From contig JAFDWQ010000009.1 of assembly GCA_018268395.1 (NCBI GenBank), forward strand, positions 310,001 through 374,000: 64,000 bases of DNA, written 5' to 3'. This document shows, in pieces, positions 1 through 7,564 of the stretch. The stretch comes from Armatimonadota bacterium. Its GTDB lineage: Bacteria; Armatimonadota; Fimbriimonadia; Fimbriimonadales; Fimbriimonadaceae. A program made the translations under genes and the position numbers. Numbering within the stretch: the first letter of the stretch is position 1; the number at the start of each line of letters is the position of its first letter. A model generated the notes under the pieces. The model was not told where the DNA came from. It saw only the letters and a program-made list of their open reading frames with translations, and searched no databases.

Positions 1-926
1 GAACGGACCGAAACGCTCCGGAACGTCAGATCGGACGCCCTCTGAGACACCAGCAGGAACCTGATGATACGTACGAGTCTGCTGAGCACCTCCTCAGACC
101 AATGAACGAGATCCTTGAGCCAGTACCGGCGCCCGTCGCTACAGGAGCCTCTTGGAAGCCGTCCGATCCACCGCAACAGGGCCGAATCCGCTCGGCCCAA
201 AGCCGGTCGATTTGCAGTCGATGGATGACGGGTTCCATGGCCCCTTTTCCTCGTCGCCAGGATCCAATTCTCCGTGGAATCGAGCGCTCGTCCCCGTGTC
301 ACAGGAGTGACGACGGGGGGACGTCGAACAGGCGGGACGTCGGCGACCTCGAAGGTGCCCCGCACTACGGGCCCAAGTCAAGGCAAGGTTAGACCCGCTC
401 ATGGGGCTAAGAAGGCTCAAAGCCTTGGCGACCGACCATCCTCGAATCCCGTTGACCGGAGCCGGTGTACACGCCTCGACCCTGGACTCTCGGTAAACCG
501 GTCTGTGGGGCAGCCCCGCCCCCATATGAAGAGGGCTCTTCTTGCCTGGCACGTCGAGGGCCAAGCGGCACCTGACCCTTACGGGCTCCCAGAACCCTGC
601 ACGCCGGAACCCATGCTGGGCCACCTGCCTCCGACCCCTCACTATTGCGGGAGAGGTCACTGTCGGGAAGCGGGAAGGGCTCTTGGCCGTTCGATCGGTC
701 GGCCACTCGTCCACCTCGATCGCCCCGTGTAGGTTCTCGTGCGCTCCCTCTGCAGCCAGGTCGTTTGACCTCGAATCCAGGTTCTATGGGTGCTACCACA
801 ATCCGCAACTGACGGGGGTTAGCCCGGAACGGGTGTCACGTCCGCTCTAGACAACGGGCAAGTATCGTCCACAGCGTCCATGTCGGCCAGGGGCGTTCAA
901 GAGAGAATCCATCCCCTTATAAAGGC
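1..926. other. Stretch with no supportable gene
   Basis: Open frames on both strands here give low-complexity Arg/Pro/Ser/Gly-rich translations with no recognisable domain, no signal peptide and no good ribosome binding site. I looked for tRNA T-arms, tmRNA ends and the conserved RNase P core and found none. It may be a decayed region, the tail of an unseen gene, or an RNA I cannot recognise. GC content is similar to the rest of the window. Confidence 0.4.
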
Positions 927-956
927 GGAACCCCGCGACTTTCGTAGCGGGGTTCC
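927..956 (-). terminator. Hairpin after the PEP-CTERM gene
   Basis: GGAACCCCGC (927-936) and GCGGGGTTCC (947-956) form a perfect 10-bp stem with a 10-nt loop. On the minus strand it lies about 45 bp past the stop of the PEP-CTERM gene and is followed by GCCTTTATAA, a weak U-tract. A rho-independent terminator for that gene is the likely role. Confidence 0.7.
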
Positions 957-999
957 ATTGAGTCAGCCCGGTGGACCGACTCTGTGACCGTTTCCGGTC

Positions 1000-1725
1000 T
1001 TACTTGCGGCGGCGGCGAGCCAGCGCGACGAGACCAGCGCCGAGGGCGATCATGGTCGTCGGCTCCGGCACGACGGTGTTGACGCCGAGGGCCACGTTGT
1101 CCGGGGCGACGCTGATCAGCGAACCGCTGCCCCAGCCCTGACCCGGGTTGGCGACCATACCATTGTTCATGGTGGTGCCGTAGTTGGCGCCGGCGTTAAC
1201 CTGGTTCATGAAGAACGTCTGGTTGCCCGAGCCGAAGTCCAGGTAGGGGGTGAGCGAAGCGTAGTAGCTGGTGCCAGCGGCAACGTTGCCGAAGCCGGCA
1301 GCGTCGCGAGCGTCGATCCAGAACGCGCCGACGGTCGAACCCGAGGCGACCGAGGTAGCCACGACGTTGACCTTCTTGCTGATGACGTCACCGAACTGGC
1401 TGGCGCCAGCGGCGGCCGAGCTGCTCCAAACGGAGAGCTGCCAGCTGATGCCTTCCAGCACAGCCTTGTTGATCGAGCTGCTGTTGACCTCGACGACGAC
1501 GCCGACGGCGTTGACGATGCTGCCGCTCGCCTTGAACTCTTCGATACCGTAGGACGAAAGGCTCTCGAGGCCCGCGTCACCGAAAATCTGGTGGACGCCG
1601 AAGTTCTGCTGGGTGGTCAGGTTGGCCGCACCCGTCTGCGTCACGCAGTCCAGGTCGTTATACTGAGCATTCGCAGCGACGCCGGCGGCAACGAACGACA
1701 GACACAAAAGGGTTCTCATCTTCAT
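1000..1725 (-). CDS. PEP-CTERM sorting-domain secreted protein
   Basis: This is a 241-aa exported protein of unknown activity. Residues 1 to about 20 are a signal peptide (MKMRTLLCLSFVAAG, then AANAQ). The last ~23 residues are a typical PEP-CTERM tail: a Val-Pro-Glu-Pro motif, a hydrophobic helix and an Arg-rich end (ALARRRRK). In known systems this tail is recognised by an exosortase, which cleaves and releases or anchors the protein at the surface. No exosortase gene is in this window. The middle is Gly/Ser/Asn-rich and probably beta-structured. I chose the ATG at 1725 because GAGGA lies 11 bp upstream and the signal peptide starts there; a longer open frame to 1866 has no such support. 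The gene stands alone with its own terminator. Confidence 0.85.
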   Translation of the reverse strand: MKMRTLLCLSFVAAGVAANAQYNDLDCVTQTGAANLTTQQNFGVHQIFGDAGLESLSSYGIEEFKASGSIVNAVGVVVEVNSSSINKAVLEGISWQLSVWSSSAAAGASQFGDVISKKVNVVATSVASGSTVGAFWIDARDAAGFGNVAAGTSYYASLTPYLDFGSGNQTFFMNQVNAGANYGTTMNNGMVANPGQGWGSGSLISVAPDNVALGVNTVVPEPTTMIALGAGLVALARRRRK

Positions 1726-1912
1726 TTTGGTTGATGTCCTCACTATCCGAATAAACGCTGCCAGGCTAGTGCCGGGCAACGCACATTGCTGTGCGTGAGG
1801 AATTGTACTACGAGATTCCGGCCACGGCAACGGACCCCGCCCAAAACCCGCATTAATGCCTGTCACGGTGAGCCGTTGAACTTGAAAACGTGCCCCTTTT
1901 GTAAAAAATCCG

Positions 1913-2683
1913 TTAATTATCAGTGCGGTTTCCGGGGTCGGAGGTCCCGTCTGAAACGCTCCCTTCCAGCAACTTCCGGAGACGCTCCCGCTCTTCGCGT
2001 TCGCGCTCCTTCTCTTTGACTTTCGTCATGAACGCGTCGAACTCCTCGCCGCTTTGCGCGCGCTGCCCACGGCCCGAAACGACCGCTCTTCGACGGGGCG
2101 CGAACAAGGTCCCTGCTCCTTGGAACCATGCTGCCAGACACGGGGCGGCGACCGCGGCGCCGATCAGCGGGGACTGCGCGCCGTAACAGACGACGAGCGC
2201 GACCGCAGTCAGGAGGGCGAACCACCGTGCCTGCAGCGGAACGATCCCCATTAGCCGGATCTCTTGCGTCGGGCCCTGGCCCGCCCATAGGCACACGAGC
2301 GCGGCGATCGGGATCCACGGTCCCGTCAGAAGCAGAGGCAGGCCGACGCCCTTCGCGACAAGGCTCCCCAAGACGGCCGACGCCAGGGAGTATCCGAAGT
2401 AGACGCCGAGAAGGCCTTTGACGCCCGACGTGCGCTCGAGAGAAGTCCCCACCCCGTAAAGGAACCACAAGCCGAAGAACATCCAGAGGAACTCTCTCGG
2501 CGACCCCAAGGGAACGACAGAGTACGTCAGGAGCGTCCAAGGACGGGAGAAGTCTCCGGCGCAGTCCAACCACGGCACGAGCGACTGCCCGGTGCCCCAA
2601 TTGACGAAGAAGGCGACGGCATTGACGACGACGAGCGCCAACGTGACCGATGGCTGGACGGGAAACCTTGGGCGCACGGACAC
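1913..2683 (-). CDS. Rhomboid-fold membrane protein, probably not a protease
   Basis: This 256-aa protein has about six hydrophobic segments and the rhomboid-like stretch FLWMFFGLWFLYGVGTSLE. An active rhomboid needs a Gly-x-Ser-Gly motif in TM4 and a His in TM6. Here the TM4 position reads LLTGPWIPIAALV with no Gly-x-Ser-Gly, and no TM6 His is visible, so it is likely a pseudorhomboid. The C-terminal ~45 residues are a highly charged stretch (KVKEKEREREERERLRKLL) that should form a soluble helix or coiled coil. The start is GTG at 2683, with GGAG some distance upstream. It is divergent from the GYF_2 gene at 2742. A true active-type rhomboid is at 27404-28093. The function is unknown. Confidence 0.7.
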   Translation of the reverse strand: MSVRPRFPVQPSVTLALVVVNAVAFFVNWGTGQSLVPWLDCAGDFSRPWTLLTYSVVPLGSPREFLWMFFGLWFLYGVGTSLERTSGVKGLLGVYFGYSLASAVLGSLVAKGVGLPLLLTGPWIPIAALVCLWAGQGPTQEIRLMGIVPLQARWFALLTAVALVVCYGAQSPLIGAAVAAPCLAAWFQGAGTLFAPRRRAVVSGRGQRAQSGEEFDAFMTKVKEKEREREERERLRKLLEGSVSDGTSDPGNRTDN

Positions 2684-2741
2684 TTCTGGGACGACTCCTG
2701 TACGAAATTATGGGCGTTGGCGTGCCAAGCTTGACGACGAA

Positions 2742-3317
2742 TTGAACCGCTACTACGTGGTCCTGCCGGACGGACAACGCTACGGGCCGGCCACGCCGCC
2801 CCACTTGGCCGACTGGGTGATGGAAGGCCGCGTACTCCCGGACACCGTATTGGAGGACGCTCAGACCGGGCAGAGGCTGTACGCGAGCCAGGTCCACGGT
2901 CTCCCGTTCGGCGCGGTAGGAGGGAACCTCTATCCTCCGACCGGCTCTGGACACCCCTCGACGTTCGGAGGGCCGGCCCTTCCCTATGACCCGTACGCGC
3001 AAACGGGGCCTGCCCCTTATGCTCCGTCTCAACAGCCGTACCTGCCCCACGGAAGCCCTCAATCCCCTGTTTATCCCGACTACGGAAAGCCACCGTCGTC
3101 CGGACTCTCGGCCGTGTCGTTCGTCCTCAGCCTGATCGCCGCAGTGATGTGCTTCAACTCCGTCGGTATGGTCTTGGCCGTGGTCGCCGTCGTCCTGGCG
3201 ATCGTAGCCCGGTCGCGGAACGATCGGACGGCGGGTTGCGCCATCGCCGTTTCGATCCTGACGCTGGGCGTCACGCTCCTTTTCGCGCTGGGCCGCCAGA
3301 TCCTGGTCGGCGGGTAG
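2742..3317 (+). CDS. GYF_2-domain membrane protein (first of a tandem pair)
   Basis: The N-terminal ~50 residues (RYYVVLPDGQRYGP and on) match the bacterial GYF_2 domain, a small fold thought to bind proline-rich peptides. A Pro/Tyr/Gly-rich linker follows, then two hydrophobic segments with a short basic loop (VARSRNDRTAG), as in DUF4190-type tails. The start is uncertain. I use the TTG at 2742, which puts the domain at the N terminus as in the neighbour at 3339 (MRYFVLWPDGQRFGP). A longer frame from 2592 would overlap the divergent gene and adds unstructured sequence. The two tandem copies suggest duplication. The role is unknown; related proteins are membrane adaptors. Confidence 0.75.
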   Translation: MNRYYVVLPDGQRYGPATPPHLADWVMEGRVLPDTVLEDAQTGQRLYASQVHGLPFGAVGGNLYPPTGSGHPSTFGGPALPYDPYAQTGPAPYAPSQQPYLPHGSPQSPVYPDYGKPPSSGLSAVSFVLSLIAAVMCFNSVGMVLAVVAVVLAIVARSRNDRTAGCAIAVSILTLGVTLLFALGRQILVGG

Positions 3318-3338
3318 CATGCCTCCTTAACGGCACCG

Positions 3339-3905
3339 ATGCGTTACTTCGTACTTTGGCCGGACGGACAGCGCTTCGGGCCGGCGGACGCCCAGACCCT
3401 GACCCAGTGGGCATGGGAAGGCCGCATCACCCCGGAGACCGAGCTCGAGGAAGAGGCGACGGGCCGCAGGTTCTCTGCAGCCCTATTGACGGGCCTTGAG
3501 TTCCCGCCTCCGCCCGAACCGACGCCCGTCCAGACTCAGGTCGACTCCCCCCACACCGGGTTCGGCGTCCCTCAAGAGTTCCCCTTGACGTCGGGCAGTC
3601 CGTATCCGATCGCCACGTCGCAAGGAAAGCCCAAGTCGGACGTCAACACGGCGTGGGGACTGATCATCGGTGGTTTCGTCTCGTCGGTCTGCGCGTTCTG
3701 CTGCATCTTCCCGCTGCCTCTCGCGCTCACAGGGGCCGGGATCTACTATGCGAACCGGGCGAAAAAGGCCGATGAACCCGGTGCGCAAACCGCCCTTACG
3801 GTCGGTATCGTCGCGATCGTCCTCCAAACGCTGGTCATCGGTGCCCTGTACGCCGTCAGGTTCTTCGCGGCGACGTCAGCCTTCCGGACAGGCGGGTTCC
3901 CCTGA
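3339..3905 (+). CDS. GYF_2-domain membrane protein (second of a tandem pair)
   Basis: This 188-aa protein has the same architecture as the gene just upstream. A GYF_2 domain lies at about residues 1-50 (MRYFVLWPDGQRFGPADAQ), then a Pro/Ser-rich linker, then two membrane segments (about residues 105-135 and 145-170) with a basic connecting loop (YYANRAKKADEPG). It starts 21 bp after the upstream stop, so the two are probably co-transcribed. The 3' end overlaps the convergent DUF1801 gene by about 50 bp. A membrane-anchored peptide-binding adaptor is a reasonable guess, but no partner is visible. Confidence 0.8.
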   Translation: MRYFVLWPDGQRFGPADAQTLTQWAWEGRITPETELEEEATGRRFSAALLTGLEFPPPPEPTPVQTQVDSPHTGFGVPQEFPLTSGSPYPIATSQGKPKSDVNTAWGLIIGGFVSSVCAFCCIFPLPLALTGAGIYYANRAKKADEPGAQTALTVGIVAIVLQTLVIGALYAVRFFAATSAFRTGGFP

Positions 3906-4380
3906 CATCGCCGCCCGATCGATGCAAGGCCGGCGTCTGATCCGCCGACTCACCGTTCGCGACGGCTTCGGCACCGTACCGCACCGCCGCCTTAAGGACT
4001 TCGACGTCGATGTTCTTCAACGATCGGAACCGGATGCAGTAGCCGGTCACGTCCGCCTTGCCGATCGTCGCACCGAACCTTTGGAACAGCGCGGATTTGT
4101 CCTTAAGACCGAGGATATCGACCGAGATGCCGGTCGCGTTCGCGGCGAGGCCGGTCTGGAAGCTCTCTTTCGACGAGCCGTCGGCGTAGCGGAGAGTGTA
4201 CGTGCCATAGCCGACCGTCGGGTTCGAAACGACCTTTCCGTCGTCGTCCTTGCCGTCGAAAAACCTGGTCGCCCCGCCCGGCACGATCTCTCTAAAGGCG
4301 CCGTCCAGCTCGCGCAGTTCGCTGCGCTTCGGCTCGGGGTGGCCCGCGAGATACGCTTCGATCTGGTCGTCGAGAGACAT
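3856..4380 (-). CDS. DUF1801-domain protein
   Basis: The 174-aa product begins MSLDDQIEAYLAGHPEPKRS and carries the DUF1801 (YdhG-like) fold. Recognisable parts are the N-terminal helix, the segment VVSNPTVGYGTYTLRYADG, and the helix DKSALFQRFG. Family members are small cytoplasmic alpha/beta proteins of unknown biochemical role. I chose the ATG at 4380 because the open frame upstream of it is only a translation of a displaced tRNA fragment (4412-4457). The gene lies directly beside a tRNA-associated insertion, so the displaced tRNA piece is now its upstream region. The 3' end overlaps the GYF_2 gene on the other strand. Confidence 0.75.
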   Translation of the reverse strand: MSLDDQIEAYLAGHPEPKRSELRELDGAFREIVPGGATRFFDGKDDDGKVVSNPTVGYGTYTLRYADGSSKESFQTGLAANATGISVDILGLKDKSALFQRFGATIGKADVTGYCIRFRSLKNIDVEVLKAAVRYGAEAVANGESADQTPALHRSGGDVRGTRLSGRLTSPRRT

Positions 4381-4411
4381 GGGTTCCAAACGGCTTCCAG
4401 GAGTCCGGGCT

Positions 4412-4457
4412 TTGGCGGCCTCGGAGGGAATCGAACCCCCGACGCCCTCCTTAGGAC
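4412..4457 (-). repeat. Displaced 3' half of tRNA-Arg, att-like direct repeat (left copy)
   Basis: These 46 bp are identical to 5286-5331. They contain the encoded CCA, the 3' acceptor strand, the T-arm, the variable loop and the 3' side of the anticodon arm of tRNA-Arg(CCT). Left of 4412 and right of 4457 the two copies diverge at once. A 3' half-tRNA copy at one end and the intact tRNA at the other is the usual footprint of integrase-mediated insertion into a tRNA gene. Confidence 0.85.
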
Positions 4458-5285
4458 TGACATTTCCTACGTTCAACGAGTCTGGGGGGTCGTCCACCGT
4501 TGAACCAAATCGGCCACCGCCTTTCACCGCGTCGGAGAGACCTTGGAGAGACTAGGCCCTGCTGGTCAGACTCCCATAATTCCGACAAAATTGTATCGCG
4601 TGTCCTTGGGCCGCATGCCGTCCATCACAATGAGCTGCGGGAATGGTGTACGAAGTCAGAGCAACCCATAACGACTTTGACAGTGTCCTGCCGGATCATC
4701 GGGAATCGAAGAGTGCCGGACAAGAGAGATTCTGTGTCGGCCCCGAGATCGACTCGGACTGGGTTCCGCCAACCCTGATTTATTCCAAGGGCAAGAAGAA
4801 GATCCGACCTAACATCATGTCTTACGATCAAGACTCTGCCTTTACGGCAGATTCTGAAGCCATTCAGAGGTTGGCCTTGGATGAGGCGGACTGGTGCCGA
4901 CTGATCCGTGTGACCGCGGACGCGCTCGACCTTCGGCTCAAGCCGTTTGGACCCATTGAATTCACGTTGTGGGCCGTCACAAGACTGGTCGATGCAATCG
5001 ATCGATCGCGAACGACCTTTAAGCCCTATGGCGACGAGGTGTTGAGCGGCTCACCGGATGAGACCTGGTTCCACCGCGAGAGACTTCCGTACGAAGGGCT
5101 GTTTCATCACAAGACCGGAGCTTCCACGAGAATCCTGACCTATGATGATCAAGCCAACTCAAATCTGTCCTTTAAGCAGCGCTATGAGGGCTCCGGCGTC
5201 TCCGGTCTGACGTTCGTTCCCCTGGGAAATGTCGTGTGAGCGCGCCGGATTTGCCCCGGAGCTTCTGACAAGGGACAGACTAACC
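4458..5285. mobile_element. Small tRNA-Arg-associated insertion (828 bp)
   Basis: The segment lies between two perfect 46-bp direct repeats, one inside the intact tRNA-Arg and one a displaced 3' half. It looks less GC-rich than its neighbours, with runs such as TTCCGACAAAATTGTATCGC. It carries one plausible gene (4817-5239) and no integrase, transposase or phage gene. It could be a deletion remnant of a larger integrative element, or a minimal element mobilised in trans. The boundaries come from the repeat; the mechanism is inferred. Confidence 0.65.
4817..5239 (+). CDS. Hypothetical protein in the tRNA-Arg insertion
   Basis: I do not recognise this protein. From the ATG at 4817 it is 140 aa, beginning MSYDQDSAFTADSEAIQRLA, with AAGAAGA upstream as a possible ribosome binding site. 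The same frame is open to an ATG at 4643 (198 aa), but the added stretch looks non-coding. It has no signal peptide or membrane segment. It is acidic in the first third, has an amphipathic segment around WAVTRLVDAIDRSR, and is Tyr/Ser/Gly-rich near the end. As the only gene of the insertion it is the likely cargo. Its codon usage seems less GC-rich at third positions than the flanking genes, which fits horizontal transfer. Confidence 0.5.
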   Translation: MSYDQDSAFTADSEAIQRLALDEADWCRLIRVTADALDLRLKPFGPIEFTLWAVTRLVDAIDRSRTTFKPYGDEVLSGSPDETWFHRERLPYEGLFHHKTGASTRILTYDDQANSNLSFKQRYEGSGVSGLTFVPLGNVV

Positions 5286-5331
5286 TTGGCGGCCTCGGAG
5301 GGAATCGAACCCCCGACGCCCTCCTTAGGAC
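5286..5331 (-). repeat. att-like direct repeat inside tRNA-Arg (right copy)
   Basis: This is a perfect 46-bp match to 4412-4457 and covers the 3' half of the intact tRNA, from one base beyond CCA into the anticodon stem. It marks the other end of the inserted segment. Confidence 0.85.
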
Positions 5332-5362
5332 GGAGGCGCTCTATCCACTGAGCTACGAGGCC
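5287..5362 (-). tRNA. tRNA-Arg (anticodon CCT)
   Basis: The minus strand reads as a full cloverleaf. The acceptor stem GGCCTCG (5356-5362) pairs with CGAGGCC (5291-5297). The D-arm is GCTC/GAGC. The anticodon stem CCTCC/GGAGG holds the loop GTCCTAA, giving anticodon CCT for AGG codons. The T-arm is GGGGGTTCGATTCCCTC. The discriminator base is G and CCA is encoded (5287-5289). The 3' half is duplicated at 4412-4457. Confidence 0.95.
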
Positions 5363-5379
5363 GGAACTAGGGATTGTAC

Positions 5380-7464
5380 CTAAGGCAGTGGCTTGATCCG
5401 ACCCGGAGCACCTTGCTGGAGGCCTTCGTACGCCTTCCTCGCGTTCGGAAGCGCCTCCTCGATCGTCTTTCGCTGATCGGCAGGCAGCTTGTCCCACGTG
5501 ACCAGGCTCGACGACTCGATCTCCGGCATCAGCCGGAGCACGGCCGAATGGAACGTCTGGGGCCCGAAGCGGGACACCAACGTCAGGATCTGCATCGATC
5601 CGTTGACGAACTTGGACACGCCGGCCTCCGAGCCGACACGCTCCTGATAGGCGATGTCATAAGCCAGGTTCTGCGGCTCGACCGGATCGATCGTCGCGGA
5701 CTCGATGTCCCCGTTCCAGACCCGGGCCCGGAACAACGACGACTTGTCCTTCAACGTCAGAACGAGCTCTCCGAAGCCGGGAAGACCCTCGGGCAACCGG
5801 ATCGTCGGTTCATGGACCTCTTCGGGCGAGGGTCGGCGCCCGGTGTCGTCGACGTTCGGGACGGACGACACGGTCGGCTGGTCCTCGAACAACAGCACAC
5901 GGAGGTCTTCCCGACCTGCCGGCCCGAGCGTGCCCACCTGGATCTTGGCACCGTCGGCCTTCGCGGCGGCACGGGCCGAAGGGTCTAAGCGGGCATAGAT
6001 CCTCATGAGGCGGAAGGACTGGTTCGCGGTGAAAGCCAGGTTCCGAAGTCGCTTGTAACCAAGCTGGGCCATCATCATGCCGTAGAGGGCCTCCTCTTCG
6101 TCCTGACACCCGAGGCAATAGTCGGCGAGAGCGTCGAGGGCGGACTTCTTGGAGGACATCTCCCGACACAGTCGTGCGACGGCCTCTTTCGGCAAAGTCC
6201 GGAAGAGAGGCAGTTTATCGCCCGTCTTCGCGGTCAGGACCCCGTCTTTCACTTCGGAGTCCAAGAACCCTGTCCCGAGAAGCAAGTCCCAAGCGGCCTG
6301 AAGCTTCACAACGGAGCCGTTGCGCCGGGCTTGGGCGCCGACCATGAAGGCAAAATCCGGCACGGAAGCCACCACGTCCATTTTCTTGGCCCGCGCGCCT
6401 TGGATCAGGATGTCCGAGACCACGCACGTCATGACGTCGCTCTTCGGGAGGTCGGCCAGTTCGTTCCGGAACCAGGCCAGGGCCTTATCGGCCCCGGGTG
6501 TCTTTCCACCGAGAAACGGGCTGACCGCCGCGATCGCCAACTCCGAGTGCTCAGAAAAGGCGACGTCGCCTTCCAGCCCCGTGACGACCGACCTCGGGGT
6601 CTCGATCGACCGTTGAAGGCCCGTCGGGTCGATCGAGCATTGGGACAGGTCGTTCAGACCCGAAGGGTGCACGGTGCAGAGCGAAAACGTACCTTGGGGA
6701 GACATCGCGCTCCGGGAGTAGACGAGCAGGATGGCTGCCGGACGCTCGGCGGACACCGCCGCTTGTTGGAGCAACGGACTGTAATAACCCTCGTTCGGAC
6801 GTCGCTCCGAGACCGACTCGATCGCGTCTTTCTGAACCTGGGCTTCTTTGAGGAAGGTCGCATACGCGTCCCAAACTTGTGTCGGCAGGGCTCTCTGTAC
6901 CCGTGTCGGGTTCGTCGAGAACACCACGCGCCGGCTTTGGTAAAGGTCACCGAGAGCCCGGACACCGGTCAATGCCAAAACGCGCTTCAAGAACCTTCGC
7001 TGCGGGGTCTTGTCCGCGTCCTTCTCATACGCGTCCCACCTTTGTTCGTTGGAACCCTGCTCTCGGGCGACGACCTCTTTGACGGCCGCTTCGGCTTCCC
7101 CCGACGTCAGCGTATGGAAATCGGACGCTTCGTCCGTGAGCTTCGCGACTTCGGCCTCGAACGCCTTCCGTCGGATTCCGTCGCCGCGCTTTGCGGCGGC
7201 CCGATCCACCCGGAGGACCTTTCCGTCTCCGGTGTCGTCCCAGACACCCCCCGACACCTCGGCGATCAGCTTCAATCCTTCCTCGACCGACCGGTCCGTC
7301 AAGCGGATCAAAAGGTTCTTCGGTCGAAGCTCGCGCTCGACGTCCAACTTAAGCCTTGCGGCTTCGCCGAACTGCGCTACGACCGTTTCGATCGGTGCCG
7401 CGGGGAGTTCGACGGTGACGGTTCCCCTAGCGGCCAAAAGGAGGGCGATCGTAGATATCGACAT
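5380..7464 (-). CDS. Exported protein with an N-terminal STN-like domain
   Basis: This is a 694-aa protein of unknown function. A short hydrophobic N terminus (MSISTIALLLAARG) is probably a signal peptide. Residues of about 17-88 resemble the STN domain found at the N terminus of secretins and TonB receptors: APIETVVAQFGEAARLKL, then LLIRLTDRSVEEGLKLIAE, then DGKVLRVDR. No secretin or barrel domain follows. The remaining ~600 residues are mixed alpha/beta with several Cys (CLGCQDEEE), and I do not recognise them. The tRNA-Arg lies just downstream on the same strand. It is divergent from the GH172 gene, separated by 100 bp. A periplasmic sensory or scaffold role is possible but unproven. Confidence 0.7.
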   Translation of the reverse strand: MSISTIALLLAARGTVTVELPAAPIETVVAQFGEAARLKLDVERELRPKNLLIRLTDRSVEEGLKLIAEVSGGVWDDTGDGKVLRVDRAAAKRGDGIRRKAFEAEVAKLTDEASDFHTLTSGEAEAAVKEVVAREQGSNEQRWDAYEKDADKTPQRRFLKRVLALTGVRALGDLYQSRRVVFSTNPTRVQRALPTQVWDAYATFLKEAQVQKDAIESVSERRPNEGYYSPLLQQAAVSAERPAAILLVYSRSAMSPQGTFSLCTVHPSGLNDLSQCSIDPTGLQRSIETPRSVVTGLEGDVAFSEHSELAIAAVSPFLGGKTPGADKALAWFRNELADLPKSDVMTCVVSDILIQGARAKKMDVVASVPDFAFMVGAQARRNGSVVKLQAAWDLLLGTGFLDSEVKDGVLTAKTGDKLPLFRTLPKEAVARLCREMSSKKSALDALADYCLGCQDEEEALYGMMMAQLGYKRLRNLAFTANQSFRLMRIYARLDPSARAAAKADGAKIQVGTLGPAGREDLRVLLFEDQPTVSSVPNVDDTGRRPSPEEVHEPTIRLPEGLPGFGELVLTLKDKSSLFRARVWNGDIESATIDPVEPQNLAYDIAYQERVGSEAGVSKFVNGSMQILTLVSRFGPQTFHSAVLRLMPEIESSSLVTWDKLPADQRKTIEEALPNARKAYEGLQQGAPGRIKPLP

Positions 7465-7564
7465 GGTTAACCACTTCCAGACAGCTTCTTACACCAGTAT
7501 GACGGTCGTGGTTGCTTTTCGCGTACCACCGCATTCGCCTCGAAAGCTTGTGTAGACTCTAGGT

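Noticed and set aside
205-225. GACTGCAAATCGA on the minus strand as a tRNA-Cys anticodon arm
   Set aside because: No D-arm, T-arm or acceptor stem can be folded around it.
480-560. GGTAAACC resembling an RNase P RNA core
   Set aside because: The conserved P4 strands (GAGGAAAGTCC and the 3' partner) are absent on both strands.
4381-4527. N-terminal extension of the DUF1801 gene
   Set aside because: The upstream open frame is a translation of the displaced tRNA fragment; the ATG at 4380 fits the conserved start.
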